NCBI GenBank assembly: GCA_022826205.1
Contig: JAJDVJ010000081.1
Location: forward strand, 1 to 64,000
Length of the DNA stretch: 64,000 nt
Reading direction: 5' to 3'
DNA from: Silicimonas sp.
GTDB lineage: Bacteria; Pseudomonadota; Alphaproteobacteria; Rhodobacterales; Rhodobacteraceae
Each line of letters opens with the position of its first letter. Position 1 is the stretch's first letter. This document shows, piece after piece, positions 1-11,600 of the stretch. Below the pieces are notes generated by a model. The model worked only from the letters and a program-made list of their open reading frames with translations. It made no database searches and had not been told where the DNA came from. A program made the translations under genes and the position numbers.

Positions 1-1098
1 GCCATAGCCTTCGATCACTTCCACGCCGCACGCCGATTCGAATTTCCTGTAGAGCTCGATCGGCAGCGGAGCGGAACCTGAAAACGCGGTCTTCACGGAT
101 GAAATGTCCGCATCCACCGGCCGCTGCATCAGCACCGAGAACGCGGTTGGCACGCCTATGATGAACGTGGCCTTCCACCGCTCCACCAGTTTCCAGAAGT
201 TGTCGAAGACTCCGTCCCCCCGGTACCCCGCCGGCGTCGGGAACACGACATGCGCTCCCGAACAGATCGCCGACATCAAGATCGGATCGACCGCAAAGAC
301 ATGGAACAGCGGCAACGGGCACATGATGACGCTGTCCGCATCGAACAGGATCGAACCGCCCAGCCAGCCGTTGTAGACCATGCCGTCATAGCGATGCTGC
401 GCGACTTTTGGCATGCCGGTCGTTCCACCGGTGTGAAAGTATGCGGCCACCCGGTCTTGCTCGGGCGGCGCAAAGTCAAGTGTCTTGTTTTGGCGACCAA
501 GCTCGGCATTGAAGTCCAGAACTCGAGCTTTGTGCGTTGCGGGATTGCGGGGACGCAACAGGGGCACGATCCATGACTTAGGTGGCGTCAGGTAGCGATG
601 GAGATCAACCTCAAGCACGGTTGCGACGTCCGGCGCCTGTGCGACGGCGGCGGCCACTTTCTGCGGCACATCGGTCTTCGGAAACGCCTTCAGCGTTACG
701 ACGACGCTTGCGCCGGTCTCACGCAGCAGAGCGGCAATCTGCTCGAATTCGAGCAGCGGATTGATCGGATTCACGATTCCTGCGGTCATGCCTCCGAGCA
801 GCGCAACCGCCGTTTCGGTCGCATTGGGCAGGACATATGCAACGACATCGTCCTCCCCGATCCCCAGCTCGCGAAACATGTTGGCCGCCTGCGTCGTCTG
901 GTCCAGCATCTCGCGCCATGTGAGCGTTTCCGCCGGATCCTTTGGCCCGGACAGCAACTGATAGGACATCGCCTTTCCGCTGCCATGGGCGGCGGCCGTG
1001 GCCGCCAGGGCGCCATAGACGGATTTCGGGACGTCCCGTGCATCCCAGCCCATCTGCGCTTCAATTGCATTGCGATCTTCGACGCTTGTGAATTCCAT
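1..1098 (-). CDS. AMP-dependent acyl-CoA synthetase, N-terminal part (runs off the left edge)
   Basis: The minus strand is open from an ATG at 1098 to the window edge, giving 366 codons without a stop. The protein should activate a carboxylic acid as acyl-AMP and then load it on CoA. The phosphate-binding motif of the ANL superfamily is at about residues 221-231 (YFHTGGTTGMPK), followed by an ordinary adenylation-domain core (MCPLPLFHVFAVDPIL, then IIGVPTAFSVL). The C-terminal subdomain with the catalytic lysine lies outside the window. A GAGG-type ribosome site precedes the ATG. It lies 87 bp downstream of the ABC exporter gene in the same direction, so co-transcription is possible. The acyl substrate cannot be read from this part. 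Family assignment is firm. Confidence 0.88.
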   Translation of the reverse strand, partial: MEFTSVEDRNAIEAQMGWDARDVPKSVYGALAATAAAHGSGKAMSYQLLSGPKDPAETLTWREMLDQTTQAANMFRELGIGEDDVVAYVLPNATETAVALLGGMTAGIVNPINPLLEFEQIAALLRETGASVVVTLKAFPKTDVPQKVAAAVAQAPDVATVLEVDLHRYLTPPKSWIVPLLRPRNPATHKARVLDFNAELGRQNKTLDFAPPEQDRVAAYFHTGGTTGMPKVAQHRYDGMVYNGWLGGSILFDADSVIMCPLPLFHVFAVDPILMSAICSGAHVVFPTPAGYRGDGVFDNFWKLVERWKATFIIGVPTAFSVLMQRPVDADISSVKTAFSGSAPLPIELYRKFESACGVEVIEGYG

Positions 1099-1185
1099 GC
1101 TCACCTCCCCGTCAGTCATGGAAACTTTCGCCCGAATCCCGACATCTGGCAAGATCGGATGGCCCCGGCGCTCGGATGCCATCGT

Positions 1186-2973
1186 TCATACGGCGAAAGC
1201 GCCGCCCTCCGTGAACTGAAGCCGCGCCAGGCGAGCATAGAGCCCGTCATCCGCGACAAGGCTGTCATGCGTTCCGCTTGCCACGATTTTCCCGTCGTCG
1301 AAGACAAGTATGCGGTCCGCTTTCTTCACCGTCGCGAGACGGTGGGCGATTACGAGTGTCGTGCGATCCTCGGCTAGCCGGTCCACCGCCGTCTGCACCG
1401 CTCTTTCGCTTTCGGCGTCAAGGGCGCTTGTGGCCTCGTCAAGCAGCAGGATCGGCGCGTCGCGCAGGATTGCCCTGGCAATTGCGATTCTCTGCCTTTG
1501 TCCGCCAGACAGCATCACGCCCCGCTCGCCCACCTGCGTTGCATAGCCGTCGGGAAGAGCGTCCAGAAACTCGTGCGCGGCGGCGGCGCGGGCGGCCTCT
1601 CGGATCTCGTCATCGGTTGCATCAAGCCGGCCAAAGCGAATGTTTTCGTACGCAGACGCGGCGAAGATCACGGGCTCCTGCGGCACGAGGGCGATGTGGC
1701 GGCGAAAGTCCGCCCGCCTGACTGTTCGCAGGTCATGCCCGTCCACGCGAATCGTGCCGGCTGCCGGATCGTAGAAACGCAGGAGAAGCTGTATCACCGT
1801 CGACTTTCCGGCTCCGGAAGGGCCGACGAGGGCAACGGTCTCTCCCGGTCGGACGGTCAAGGACACATCATTCAGCGCAGCCATTCCGGGCCTTGACGGA
1901 TAGGAGAAACGCACGCCGTCGAAGGTGACTTCTCCCCTGACGGGCGCCTTGATCGGAGGGGCATCGACCGGATCGCTCATGCCGTCGTCGGCATTCAGGA
2001 GCTCGACCAGCCGCTCCGTCGCGCCAGCGGCTCTCATCAGTTCGCCCCAGATTTCGCTCAGTGCTCCGACGGAACCAGCCACCATCACCGAATAGATGAC
2101 GAACTGGACAAGCTCGCCTACCGTCATTGCATCCATGCGGACATCCCGTGCGCCCACCCAGAGGACGCCGACAACGCCGGAGAAGATCAGCGCAATCACG
2201 ATCACCGTCATCAAGGCGCGCGTGGCGATCCGCTTTCGCGCAGACAGAAACGACTGCTCTGTCACGCCAGCGAATGCCTTGCGACTTTCGGACTCGTGCG
2301 TGAACGCCTGCACGGCCTGGACGGACAGGAGAGACTCGGACGCGCTGCCCGACGATGCCGCGATCCAGTCCTGGTTTTCGCGACTGAGCGTGCGCAGCCG
2401 CCGACCAAGGACGATGATCGGAACAACGATCACCGGCACCAGAAGCAGGACAAGCCCGGCCAGCTTCGGGGATGTCACGAAGAGCAGCGCCAACCCGCCC
2501 ACCAGGATGAGCGCATTCCTGAGCGCGACAGAAACCGACGAGCCGATGACGGACAGGATCAGGGTTGTATCCGTCGTCAGGCGGGAAAGGACTTCGCCGG
2601 TCATGATTCGCTCGTAGAAGGCGGGACTCATTCCGATCATGCGGTCGAAGACCGCGATCCGGATATCGGCCACCACGCGTTCCCCTAGGCGAGTGACAAG
2701 GTAGTAGCGAAGCCCGGTCCCAAGAGCTAGCAGGAGCGCGAGGCCAAGAGCAGCCATAAAATAGCTGTCGAGCAGGTCAGCGGCAGAGGATTCGAACCCG
2801 TCAACGACACGGCGGACGGCGATCGGCAGCACGAGCGACACTACGGCGGTAAGCACCAGTACAAGTGATGCGACTGCAACCATGCCGCGATAATGGCGCA
2901 CAAAGGGCCAGAGCGCCCGCAGCGCCCGGACATTCCGGGACTTGGCTCGGTCGTGCCCAGAAATGTCCGTCAT
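1186..2973 (-). CDS. ABC transporter, fused permease and ATPase (MsbA/lipid A exporter-like half transporter)
   Basis: This 595-residue protein has the usual length for a half-transporter exporter that works as a homodimer in the inner membrane. About six hydrophobic segments fill residues 20-320. The nucleotide-binding domain shows Walker A (GPSGAGKST), the signature LSGGQRQRIAIARA, and Walker B with the catalytic glutamate (ILLLDEATSALD), then an H-loop histidine (VIAHRLATV). The ATG at 2973 has a GAGGGAG ribosome site at good spacing. The substrate could be a lipid, peptide or drug; nothing nearby decides it. The family is certain, the cargo is not. Confidence 0.93.
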   Translation of the reverse strand: MTDISGHDRAKSRNVRALRALWPFVRHYRGMVAVASLVLVLTAVVSLVLPIAVRRVVDGFESSAADLLDSYFMAALGLALLLALGTGLRYYLVTRLGERVVADIRIAVFDRMIGMSPAFYERIMTGEVLSRLTTDTTLILSVIGSSVSVALRNALILVGGLALLFVTSPKLAGLVLLLVPVIVVPIIVLGRRLRTLSRENQDWIAASSGSASESLLSVQAVQAFTHESESRKAFAGVTEQSFLSARKRIATRALMTVIVIALIFSGVVGVLWVGARDVRMDAMTVGELVQFVIYSVMVAGSVGALSEIWGELMRAAGATERLVELLNADDGMSDPVDAPPIKAPVRGEVTFDGVRFSYPSRPGMAALNDVSLTVRPGETVALVGPSGAGKSTVIQLLLRFYDPAAGTIRVDGHDLRTVRRADFRRHIALVPQEPVIFAASAYENIRFGRLDATDDEIREAARAAAAHEFLDALPDGYATQVGERGVMLSGGQRQRIAIARAILRDAPILLLDEATSALDAESERAVQTAVDRLAEDRTTLVIAHRLATVKKADRILVFDDGKIVASGTHDSLVADDGLYARLARLQFTEGGAFAV

Positions 2974-3048
2974 TCGGCTCCCTCTTCGACCATCCGACGC
3001 TCAAGCCTTGAAATCGTCACAAGACGCCGAAGTTCGACCGGATTGGGT

Positions 3049-3122
3049 TGGAGCGGGTAGCGGGAATCGAACCCGCACCAAGAGCTTGGAAGGCTCGTGT
3101 GATACCATTTCACCATACCCGC
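3049..3122 (-). tRNA. tRNA-Gly (anticodon UCC)
   Basis: Read on the minus strand, 3122 to 3049 folds as a cloverleaf. The seven-base acceptor stem GCGGGTA pairs with TACCCGC, the D arm is TGGTGAAATGGTATCA, and the anticodon loop CTTCCAA carries anticodon TCC between CGAGC and GCTCT. The T arm is GCGGGTTCGATTCCCGC. The 3' CCA is encoded (TGG at 3049-3051 on the plus strand). It reads GGA and GGG glycine codons. Confidence 0.96.
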
Positions 3123-3374
3123 CCGGGTGGCCCCGTGATTATGTCATGGGGTATCGAGCGTCAAGCGTTGGACAAGCTCCAGCGGCCACGCTCTTGTACA
3201 GACGACCCGGTCGTCTCTGGCGGCAGAAAAAACCGCATGCCGCTTCTTGGAACTGGAATTCATGGCTGCAATTCACCGAAACCAATATCACGTAGGAATT
3301 GTGGAATTGGACCGACTTGCGGTTCGCTGTCTCATGTTGCATCCCGCAACGAAAGGTCTCGAAGGGGATTTGAC

Positions 3375-5222
3375 ATGCAACCCCGTACACTGCTCGAAGC
3401 GCTCGAACGTTCTTTCACCGGCAAGTTGAGAGCCATCTACGATGTGCTTGACGGCAACAATAAGCCGCGGCCGGCACGCAAGGATCAACTCGTCTCGGCG
3501 ATTAACCGGATGCTCATGAACAGGGTCGAGGCAGAATGGAACAGCCTCACGAGACACGAAAAGCTGGTTGTTCAGGAAGCCGTCCACAATCCGCACGGAC
3601 TGTTTGACGTTGACAAATTCACGGCCGTGCACGGCAAGGGGCCCGGCAAACGGTTCACAGTTTCGAGGTACAACAACAGCAACACGGCGACCAAGCTCAA
3701 TCTGTTCCTGCACTTGGGCGACTGGGACGACCCGCAGATCTGGATCCCCGAAGACCTCCAGCAATCCATGAAATGCTTCGTCCCGAAGCCGAAGGAACCG
3801 GAAGTGCGTTTCCTGGCCGAACTTCCGCCAACCGTGGATCTGGTGTCATACCCGCATGTCTACAAGTCAGGGAAATATGTAAGGGAGGCGACAAGATCCA
3901 CCGTTCCGATCGAGTGGCGCAACATGGAGACCACGGCAAAGTCGGGCCTGCTCGCGATGCTGAGCTTGATCGACGAAGGCAAGGTTTCGGTCAGCGCATC
4001 TACGAAACGGCCGTCGCAGGCATCCATGAAACGGATTGCCGGTGCGCTAGATGGCGGCGATTTCTATGCGTCCACCGAATCTGAGGCCGAAGTCGGACCG
4101 ATCCAGGCTTTCGCCTGGCCTCTGCTGGTACAGTCGGGAAGGTTGGCGAAGCTGAACGGCTCTCGGCTCGAGCTTACAACGGCAGGACGCAAGGCACTTT
4201 CGGCACCTCCGCATGAAACGCTCAAGATGATTTGGAACCGCTGGCTCTCAACCAAGGTCATCGACGAGTTTTCTCGAATCGAGGCGATAAAGGGGCAGAC
4301 CCGCGGCAGGGGAAAGTCAGCAATGAGAGCGGCGGAATGGCGACGTGGTGCGATCGACGAGGCGCTCGCTCAATGCCCGCAGCGAGGCGTCGTGTCGGTC
4401 GATGACCTGGCTAGGTTCATGATTGCCACGAACCTCGGATTCGAGGTGACACGATCTCCTAGTACGCTCTATGTCGAAGATCCTCACTACGGGCGCCTGT
4501 ATGGCGAAACCGCCACACGCTGGGGCGTGCTCCAGGACCGGTACCTGCTGTGCTTTCTCTTCGAGTATGTTGCGACGCTGGGCTTCATAGACGTTGCCTT
4601 TGTTCCGCCGGACGGGGCGCGAAAGAAGCCTTGGGAACCGACCGGATACTTCGATGGCTCCTTCTTCAGCCGGTACGACGGCCTGAAGTTCTTCCGATTG
4701 ACTGCGCTTGGAGCCTATTGTCTCGACGTGGTGGACGAATACAAGCCGGAGGCCCCCCGGAATTCGACACCCGTGTCGGTATTCCCGGACCTCCGAGTCG
4801 TCGTGCAGGACGGTCGTCTGGATCAGGAGGAAAGGTCCTTCCTGCGCAACTGCGCGGATGAAGAAGAGCTGGAGTCCGTATGGCGCCTCAGCACGGAAAA
4901 GATGCTGAGGGCGGTCGAGACCGGTCTGGACACCAGGACCGTCAGGGAATTCCTGTCCGCGCGAGATGAACAGCCGCTACCGGAACTCGTTGAGGGATTC
5001 CTGTCAAGGATCCAGTCGCGTGCACGGTCAATTCGGCGGGCCGGAACCGGGGTCCTCTTCGAATGCGACAGCGAGGCAACCGTCGAATCGCTTCTTTCTG
5101 ACAGCAAGATCGCAAAGTTCAGTTTGCGCGCTGGCGAAAACAGGATTTTCGTCAACACATCGTCGGAACAGTCGTTCCGAAAGGCAGCACGAAAGATGGG
5201 GTTCGGATTCGACAACGGATAG
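3375..5222 (+). CDS. Helicase-associated (XPB/Ssl2-like, Helicase_C_3-type) domain protein, orphan
   Basis: The 615-residue product starts at the ATG at 3375, which has an AAGGGG ribosome site about 8 nt upstream. The reading frame stays open upstream, but that extension runs through the tRNA gene. I recognise no enzyme motif. The C-terminal third (from about residue 455, VFPDLRVVVQDG, through TVREFLSAR and VLFECDSEATVESLL, to RKAARKMGFG) follows the pattern I know from the helicase-associated proteins with a Helicase_C_3 / XPB-Ssl2-like domain, common in Actinobacteria and sporadic elsewhere. No Walker A or DEAH motif is visible, so this is not itself a helicase. The N-terminal part (ALERSFTGKLRAIYDVL, EKLVVQEAVHNPHGLFD) looks helical. 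The role is unknown; DNA binding or repair is a guess from the family. Confidence 0.6.
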   Translation: MQPRTLLEALERSFTGKLRAIYDVLDGNNKPRPARKDQLVSAINRMLMNRVEAEWNSLTRHEKLVVQEAVHNPHGLFDVDKFTAVHGKGPGKRFTVSRYNNSNTATKLNLFLHLGDWDDPQIWIPEDLQQSMKCFVPKPKEPEVRFLAELPPTVDLVSYPHVYKSGKYVREATRSTVPIEWRNMETTAKSGLLAMLSLIDEGKVSVSASTKRPSQASMKRIAGALDGGDFYASTESEAEVGPIQAFAWPLLVQSGRLAKLNGSRLELTTAGRKALSAPPHETLKMIWNRWLSTKVIDEFSRIEAIKGQTRGRGKSAMRAAEWRRGAIDEALAQCPQRGVVSVDDLARFMIATNLGFEVTRSPSTLYVEDPHYGRLYGETATRWGVLQDRYLLCFLFEYVATLGFIDVAFVPPDGARKKPWEPTGYFDGSFFSRYDGLKFFRLTALGAYCLDVVDEYKPEAPRNSTPVSVFPDLRVVVQDGRLDQEERSFLRNCADEEELESVWRLSTEKMLRAVETGLDTRTVREFLSARDEQPLPELVEGFLSRIQSRARSIRRAGTGVLFECDSEATVESLLSDSKIAKFSLRAGENRIFVNTSSEQSFRKAARKMGFGFDNG

Positions 5223-5592
5223 CTGCCCGTTCATCGGCTTCACTGATTGGAGTCCCTTAACACATTCGTCCTGATCGGGATTCAGAGTGCATTCCAGGAA
5301 CCGGAATCCGAAAGGACTCAACCAAGGAGCAGGTCGAAGGGTCCAATTCCGAATGCAACCTGACGAGTCACTGCCCGAACAACGCAAGGAAATTGGTTAC
5401 TTAGTAGGCGTGCATCCACAGTACAATGACGAAAATCCGCTGCAGGAAAATCCAGCCACCTTGCGGGATACCTTAAGTGGAAATTCGGAACCAATCGATG
5501 CATGAACACAATCAGAGTGAAGAACCGCATCGACGCCTGTTCCACAGCCTTGCCTCAGGTCTGCAATTTGGTACTGAAGGCACATTGGACCA
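5223..5592. other. Non-coding leader before the polyketide synthase
   Basis: I find no credible gene in this 370-bp stretch. Only short frames without codon structure are present. It must hold the promoter of the polyketide synthase operon unless transcription reads through from the helicase-associated gene. No clear terminator or operator palindrome was seen. Confidence 0.5.
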
Positions 5593-5607
5593 TTGGATGC
5601 ACGGACC

Positions 5608-8600
5608 ATGGATCAGTCGGCACCTCAGATGCCAGTCGCCATCGTGGGCTACAGCTACCGCATGCCGGGAGGCATCCGGACCGACGACGACTTCTGGCGC
5701 CTGCTCAGAGACCGCGAAATTGTCCAGGAGCCGATCACCGACCGGTACGGCAGGGGCTATCGGCCGATCGGCGGATACTCCGGTCCGAGCCGGTTTGCCA
5801 GCCCTTGGGAAGGATTGATCCGCGACGACGGCGAAAAGCTCTTTGATCGCGGGCTTTTCGGGATGTCCCAGAGCGAAATGACACTAACGGATCCCCAGAT
5901 GCGGATGCTGCTGACCAGTGCCTGGGAAACCTTCGAGCGTGTCGGGTGGGACCTGCACGGGCTGCGCAACAGTCAGACCGGTGTCTTCATTGGCGCCCAG
6001 GTGCCGGCGGTGGCGAGCTGGCGACCGATGCATGGGGCCGGACCGTTCGACGTGACGACCCTCAGCGTGGCGATGCTGGCCAACCGCATTTCCTATCACT
6101 TCAACCTGATGGGCCCCTCGATCACCTACTGTACGGCATGTTCCGCCAGCCTGACCGCGCTGCATTCAGCAATCAACGCACTTGTGTCCGGTGACTGCAG
6201 ACAGGCGCTCGTGGGATCCGTGAACTACCTGGGTACATTCAGGCTGAGCGCATCCTTCAATGCTCTGGGAGTCATATGTCCCGATGGGAAATGCCACTCC
6301 TTCGACGCCGAAGCGAACGGCTACATGCGGGCTGAGGGAGCGTTCACGTACGCGATCAAGCCGCTCGAGGCGGCCGAGTGTGACGGAGACCCGATCTATG
6401 CCATTGTGGAAGCGACAGCTGTAAATGCGGCCGGCGCCGCCGATGGAACGGGTGGCTTGGCCCAAGGACGCTACATCACTGCACCCACCCGGCACGCGCA
6501 GGCCGATCTCATGCGCACGGCCTGCATGCGTGCGAGCCGGTCTCCCGGGGATTTCGACTACATCGAAGCCCATGCGACCGGCACCGTGGTTGGAGACCGC
6601 ATCGAGGGGAACGCAATAGCCGAGGCATTCGGCGGCTTCGAACGGGCCTCGCCGCTCCGTCTGGCCAGCGTGAAGAGCAACGTGGGGCACATGGAGGCCG
6701 CGGCATTCCACTGCGCCCTCTTGAAGGTCCTCATGATGATGCAGCGGCGCACCTTTGCCCCGATCTCCCGGAACTTCCTGGTCCCAAATCCGGAGATCGA
6801 CTTCGAAAGTTGCCCAATGCAGGTGCAGACGGAGTGCGAGCCATTCCCCGATCATCCCGTCACAGTTGGCATCAATTCCTTCGGTTTCGGAGGGGCGAAC
6901 GGGCACTGCGTGGTACGGGAATATCGGTCGGAGGAACCTCGGATCTGGTCGATGCCGCTGGCGCCGGAGGCCGGTTTCATGGTCCCCCTGTCTGCGCGCA
7001 CGACTGAGGCGTTGACAGAAAACGCCCGGGAATTGCGCCGGACACTCGAAAGACGCGAGTTAGATCTCTATACCTTGGTCGGCAATCTCAGCCGACGACG
7101 CACACACTTCGGAACCCGCACCTCCTTTGCCGTGCGCAACCGAGAGTCGCTGATACAGGCACTGGACACATTCGTGGAAGAGCCCTCGCCGGTCACCACG
7201 GCGGCTGTGGAGGCGCCCCGGATGCTCATGGTGTTCTCCGGACAGGGCACGCAGTGGGCAGGTTGCGGACGTGATCTCTACCTTGCCGACCCTGTGTTTC
7301 GCCGCGTTGTCGACGCCATCGAGGAGCAATGGCGCGAGCACTCCGACTACTCGCTGCGCGAGGCGTGCTTCTTTGCCCCGCAGGAAAAGCTGGACGAGGT
7401 GCAGCTTGCCCAGCCAGTGATCTTCATGCTGCAGTGCGCCATCGTGGAGTGGTTCAAGACTTGGGGCATCTATCCAGACTGCGTGGTCGGACACAGTTCA
7501 GGCGAGGTCGCGGCTGCCTACGCCAGCGGAGCACTCACGCTGGCGGATGCCACTCGCCTAGTCTTCCATCGCGCCAAGCTCCAGCAACGCACTGCCGGCA
7601 CGGGACGCATGCTTGCCATTGGTCTTGATCGCCACGGGGTGGAAAGTCTGCTTGAGAATTTGCAGACGCCTGCCCAATCCCGGAATGGATTGCCCTCGGG
7701 CGTCGAGATTGCCTGTGAGAACGCGCCGGCCAGCACCGTGATCTGTGGTCATGAGTCCGCGTTGCAACCGATCATCGAGGAACTTGACCGGCGCAAGTGG
7801 CAGTTTCAGCTGCTGCCGGGAAACATAGCCTTTCACTCGAGCGCAATGGACCCGCTCCGGGATGACGCGCTGGCAGACCTCTCTTTCCTGAACGGACGCG
7901 AATTCAATGCAGAGGTGCCATTCGTGTCGTCGGTAACCGGTTCGAAGGTGGAGCGGCTGGACGCAGATTACTGGTGGTCGAACATCCGCCGGACCGTTCG
8001 GTTCTCTGCCGCGATGGAAACAGTCCGCCGCGACCTTCAACCGGATGCCGTGCTGGAGATTGCGCCGCACGGCGCCCTGCAGCCCATGATCGCGCAGTGC
8101 CTTGAGGGCTCAGATCCGATGCCTGCCTGCATCCCGACACTCATGCGGGATTCAGATGCGTGTCTCGGCGTCCGAGAGGCTCTGGGAGCCCTGTTCCGGG
8201 CCGGCGTGGTGCTGGACTTCGCTGCGCAGTATCCGCGCCCGGAGCCCATCGCCCACCTGCTGCCCGGGCATCCGAGGGACGACCGGGTCGCGATGGACAT
8301 CATGTGCGACGATGAAATGTTCGTCCGTCAGGGGGAATACTCGCATGGCCCGCTGGTTGGTCACAAGGTGCCTTCCAGTCACATGATGTTCGAGGCACGC
8401 CTTTCGGAGCGCGATTTTCCCTGGATGGCGGACCATCGCGTCCATCATGCAGCCATCATGCCCGCCGCCGGCTACATCGAGCTGATCCTGGAAGCCTTCG
8501 AAGGTGTTCCCGTACACATCGAGGTGCTTGAATTCCTCCAGCCCTGCCCCATCCCGAAGGTTCCGGTGCGGCTGCAAACCGCCCTCCATCCGGTCGCCAA

Positions 8601-11600
8601 TGCACCGGACACCTACACCTTCTCCATTTCGTCCCGACCTTATGATGTCGACGCCAGGAGTGAGCTGCATTGCCGGGGAAAGGTCCGACGGACGGACGCC
8701 AACCATCCGGTGAAGGTGCCAACGCGACTGGAGGAGATAGACACGAACCGGTTCGCCCCTTCCATTGTAGCCGACGACAGCGACTTCTATGAACGCCTCG
8801 AAGCCGTTCTTAGCGAGACGTTCCAGTATGGACCCCACTTCCAGACCATCCGGCGCGTACTGATGGACACCGCGACCCGGGACTCCCTCGTCGACATCGA
8901 AATGGATGAGGCGTTGTGGACATCCGGAAAGGTCGAGGGCTACGTCTCGTGCCCCCCGCTGTTCGACGGAGGCTTGCAGATCTTCCTCTTCAATCTCCTC
9001 AAGTGGGCGGACCTCTTCGCCGTGCCCCGCCGTGCGGAGGACGTGACCTTTCTCAAGCCGCCAAGCGGTCCACGAATCACCTGCCACGTGACCAAGCCTG
9101 AGGAGGACTGGCTCGATGTGAATGAACGGGGCCAATACTCGGTACGCCTGGGTGAACGTTCGGGCGGCAGCATCGGCTTCTACGACGGCGACAGCGGTGA
9201 ATTGGTCGCTTACATCGGCAAGTACACTTACTTCACCTCCAACCCGCACTGGAACGACGTACTGGACAGCAAGCACGTGGTCTCCTGGCAGCCAAAGTTC
9301 ATCTCCGATGGCCCGGGGCTGGATGAATTGTTGCCATCCGGCGAGATTGGATCGGCCGAACTGATCGCCGCAATGCAGCGCCCGGTATCGGGCATGTCCC
9401 GCTCCTGCCGTGTACTTGAAATTGCCGGAGACCGGGAGTCGAACGAGACCGCCCTCAAGAAATGCCTGGATGAACTCAACCGCGGGGATGCCCAGGCCGA
9501 ATACTGGCTTGTCAGTGACAGCCAGGAACGGGCGAGGGAACATTTTGAAAGTTTTCACTCAAACGACGCGGCGCTGCGATTCGAGTGTCTCGATCTGTCC
9601 GATCCACCGGCACTGGACAAGGGCCTGCTGCGGGCAGGTGCCGCCGAACTCCTCTTCCTGCACCGGGAGGCGCGGTCCTACAGTCCGGATGACTGGGCGC
9701 TTTTGCACCGCCTGACGGTAGCAGGCGGACTGGCACTGGTGCATCATGAGAAAGGCGACATAATCTCCCCCGGATCCGGGTGGACCACGGTTCGCACCGG
9801 CCAGCGATGGACACTGTTGCAGGCACCCAAGTCCTTTGCGGATGCCTCCGGAGCGACGAAGCTCCCCGGCCCCCGATGGGTCCTGGGAGAATCGAACAGC
9901 GTTGCAGAGGATTGGGTGGCGCGCCTCGACTCCCCCGAATCGGTGCATTCCGTTCCCGCGGAAGTTCTGATCCTCGGCGGGTACCACTCGCTCGATGAAT
10001 GGCCGCACTCTACCGATTTGCAGGCCATTGACTTTTTCTGCGGCACGGACCCTGAGGACCCGACCGGGGAGCTTGTGACAACCCGTTTCATTGCATTTGT
10101 CCAAGCCCTGGTTTCTCACCGGATCGAACATGCAAGCTGCCAGTGCCGCCTGACCGTGGTAACCCAGCGTGCAGCCCATGACGTTGAGGATCCACGCGGA
10201 AGCGCTTTGTGGGGAGCCGTCCGGAGCATGGCCATCGAGATCGGCGAAGAGGCCAGGATTGACTTTCGCCTGGTTGACTTGGGCGATCCGGAAGACCTGG
10301 AAACCCTTGCCTGGCTTGCCTGCTGCGACCTGCGCGAACGCGAGCTGGCAATCCGTCAACAGCACCTGTGGGCGCCGAGGCTCGTCAGCATCCGGGAGCG
10401 TCATGTGCGGGTGCCGGCCGACACGGAGCCGGCGTACCGTCTGACCCTCGACAATGCAGGCCAGATTTCTGGCCTCGAAATGAAGTCGTACGAATTGCCA
10501 GCGCTGGGGCGGCATGACGTGGAGATCGAAGTGACGGCGGCAGCGCTCAATTTCCGGGATGTCATGGTCACGCTGGGACTATTGCCGGCATTAGCCTATG
10601 AGCGCTCGGCGCTCGGCCACGAGATCGGCATGGAGGCAAGCGGGGTCGTGCGCCGCACGGGACCGGATGTGAACCATTGCCGTGTCGGTGACGCAGTGGC
10701 CTTCTTGCAAGGTGGGTGCATCGCGAACCGTGTCGTGGTCCGCGATCAGTTGGTATTCGCGAAACCAGGGCGCCTGAGCATGGAGGAAGCCGCGTCGACC
10801 CTGTCGGTCTACGTCACCGCGTATTACGCACTGATCCATCTGGCCCGGCTGCGGCGCGGCCAACGTGTCCTGATCCACTCGGCTCTGGGTGGTGTGGGAC
10901 AGGCGGCCATTGCGCTCGCCAAGCACTCAGGAGCCGAGATCTACGCCACAGCCGGCAGCGAAACCAGGCGGAACCGACTGCTGGAGATGGGCGTACGGGG
11001 AGTGTTCGACTCGCACAGCTTCGACTGGCATGACGGGCTGATGGCGGCGACCGGGGGTGAAGGCGTGGACGTGGTGCTCAACTCGCTGGCCGGCCATCAC
11101 ATCGAACTCTGCCTAAGGGCCTTGCGCCCGGGCGGCTGGCACTGCGAGATCGGAAAGGTGGACATCTATGCCGACAACGCGCTCGGCTTGAGGCTGTTGC
11201 GGAAGAACCTACGGTTTGCCGCCATAGACGTCGACCGGCTCATTCTTGACGATCCAGTGCTGTCGCGCGAACTTTGCCAAGCCTGTCTGAACCTCATCGA
11301 CCAAGGCGAACTGCCCGCAATTCCGGTTACCGAGTTCCCGTACCGGGACTACGCCAGGGCGCTTCGATTGATGACCACAGGACAGCATCAAGGGAAGCTG
11401 GTCCTGAAAGCGCCGTCGGACAAGGGCGATCAGGCATTCACGGTCGCGGATGTGAAGCCGCTGCTTGATCCGAACGCCACCTACCTGGTGACCGGCGGCC
11501 TGGGCGGATTCGGGCTGAGGCTGCTGCCCTATCTTGCATTTGCGGGCGCGCGCCATGTCACCCTGCTTGATCGCGACCCCAACCGGCGCAGGACCGCCGA

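Noticed and set aside
2786..2800. GATTCGAACCCG, like a minus-strand tRNA T arm, and a similar GGTTCGAACC near 24923
   Set aside because: Both are inside well-supported coding regions (ABC exporter, pxpB) and no acceptor or anticodon stem can be formed around them.
3049..3122. tRNA-Gly as the insertion site of a genomic island carrying the polyketide genes
   Set aside because: The 3' end of the tRNA faces away from the polyketide cluster, there is no integrase, and I saw no second copy of its 3' end.
3048..3374. Extended N-terminus of the helicase-associated protein
   Set aside because: The extra 109 codons pass through the tRNA gene antisense; the ATG at 3375 has a proper ribosome site.
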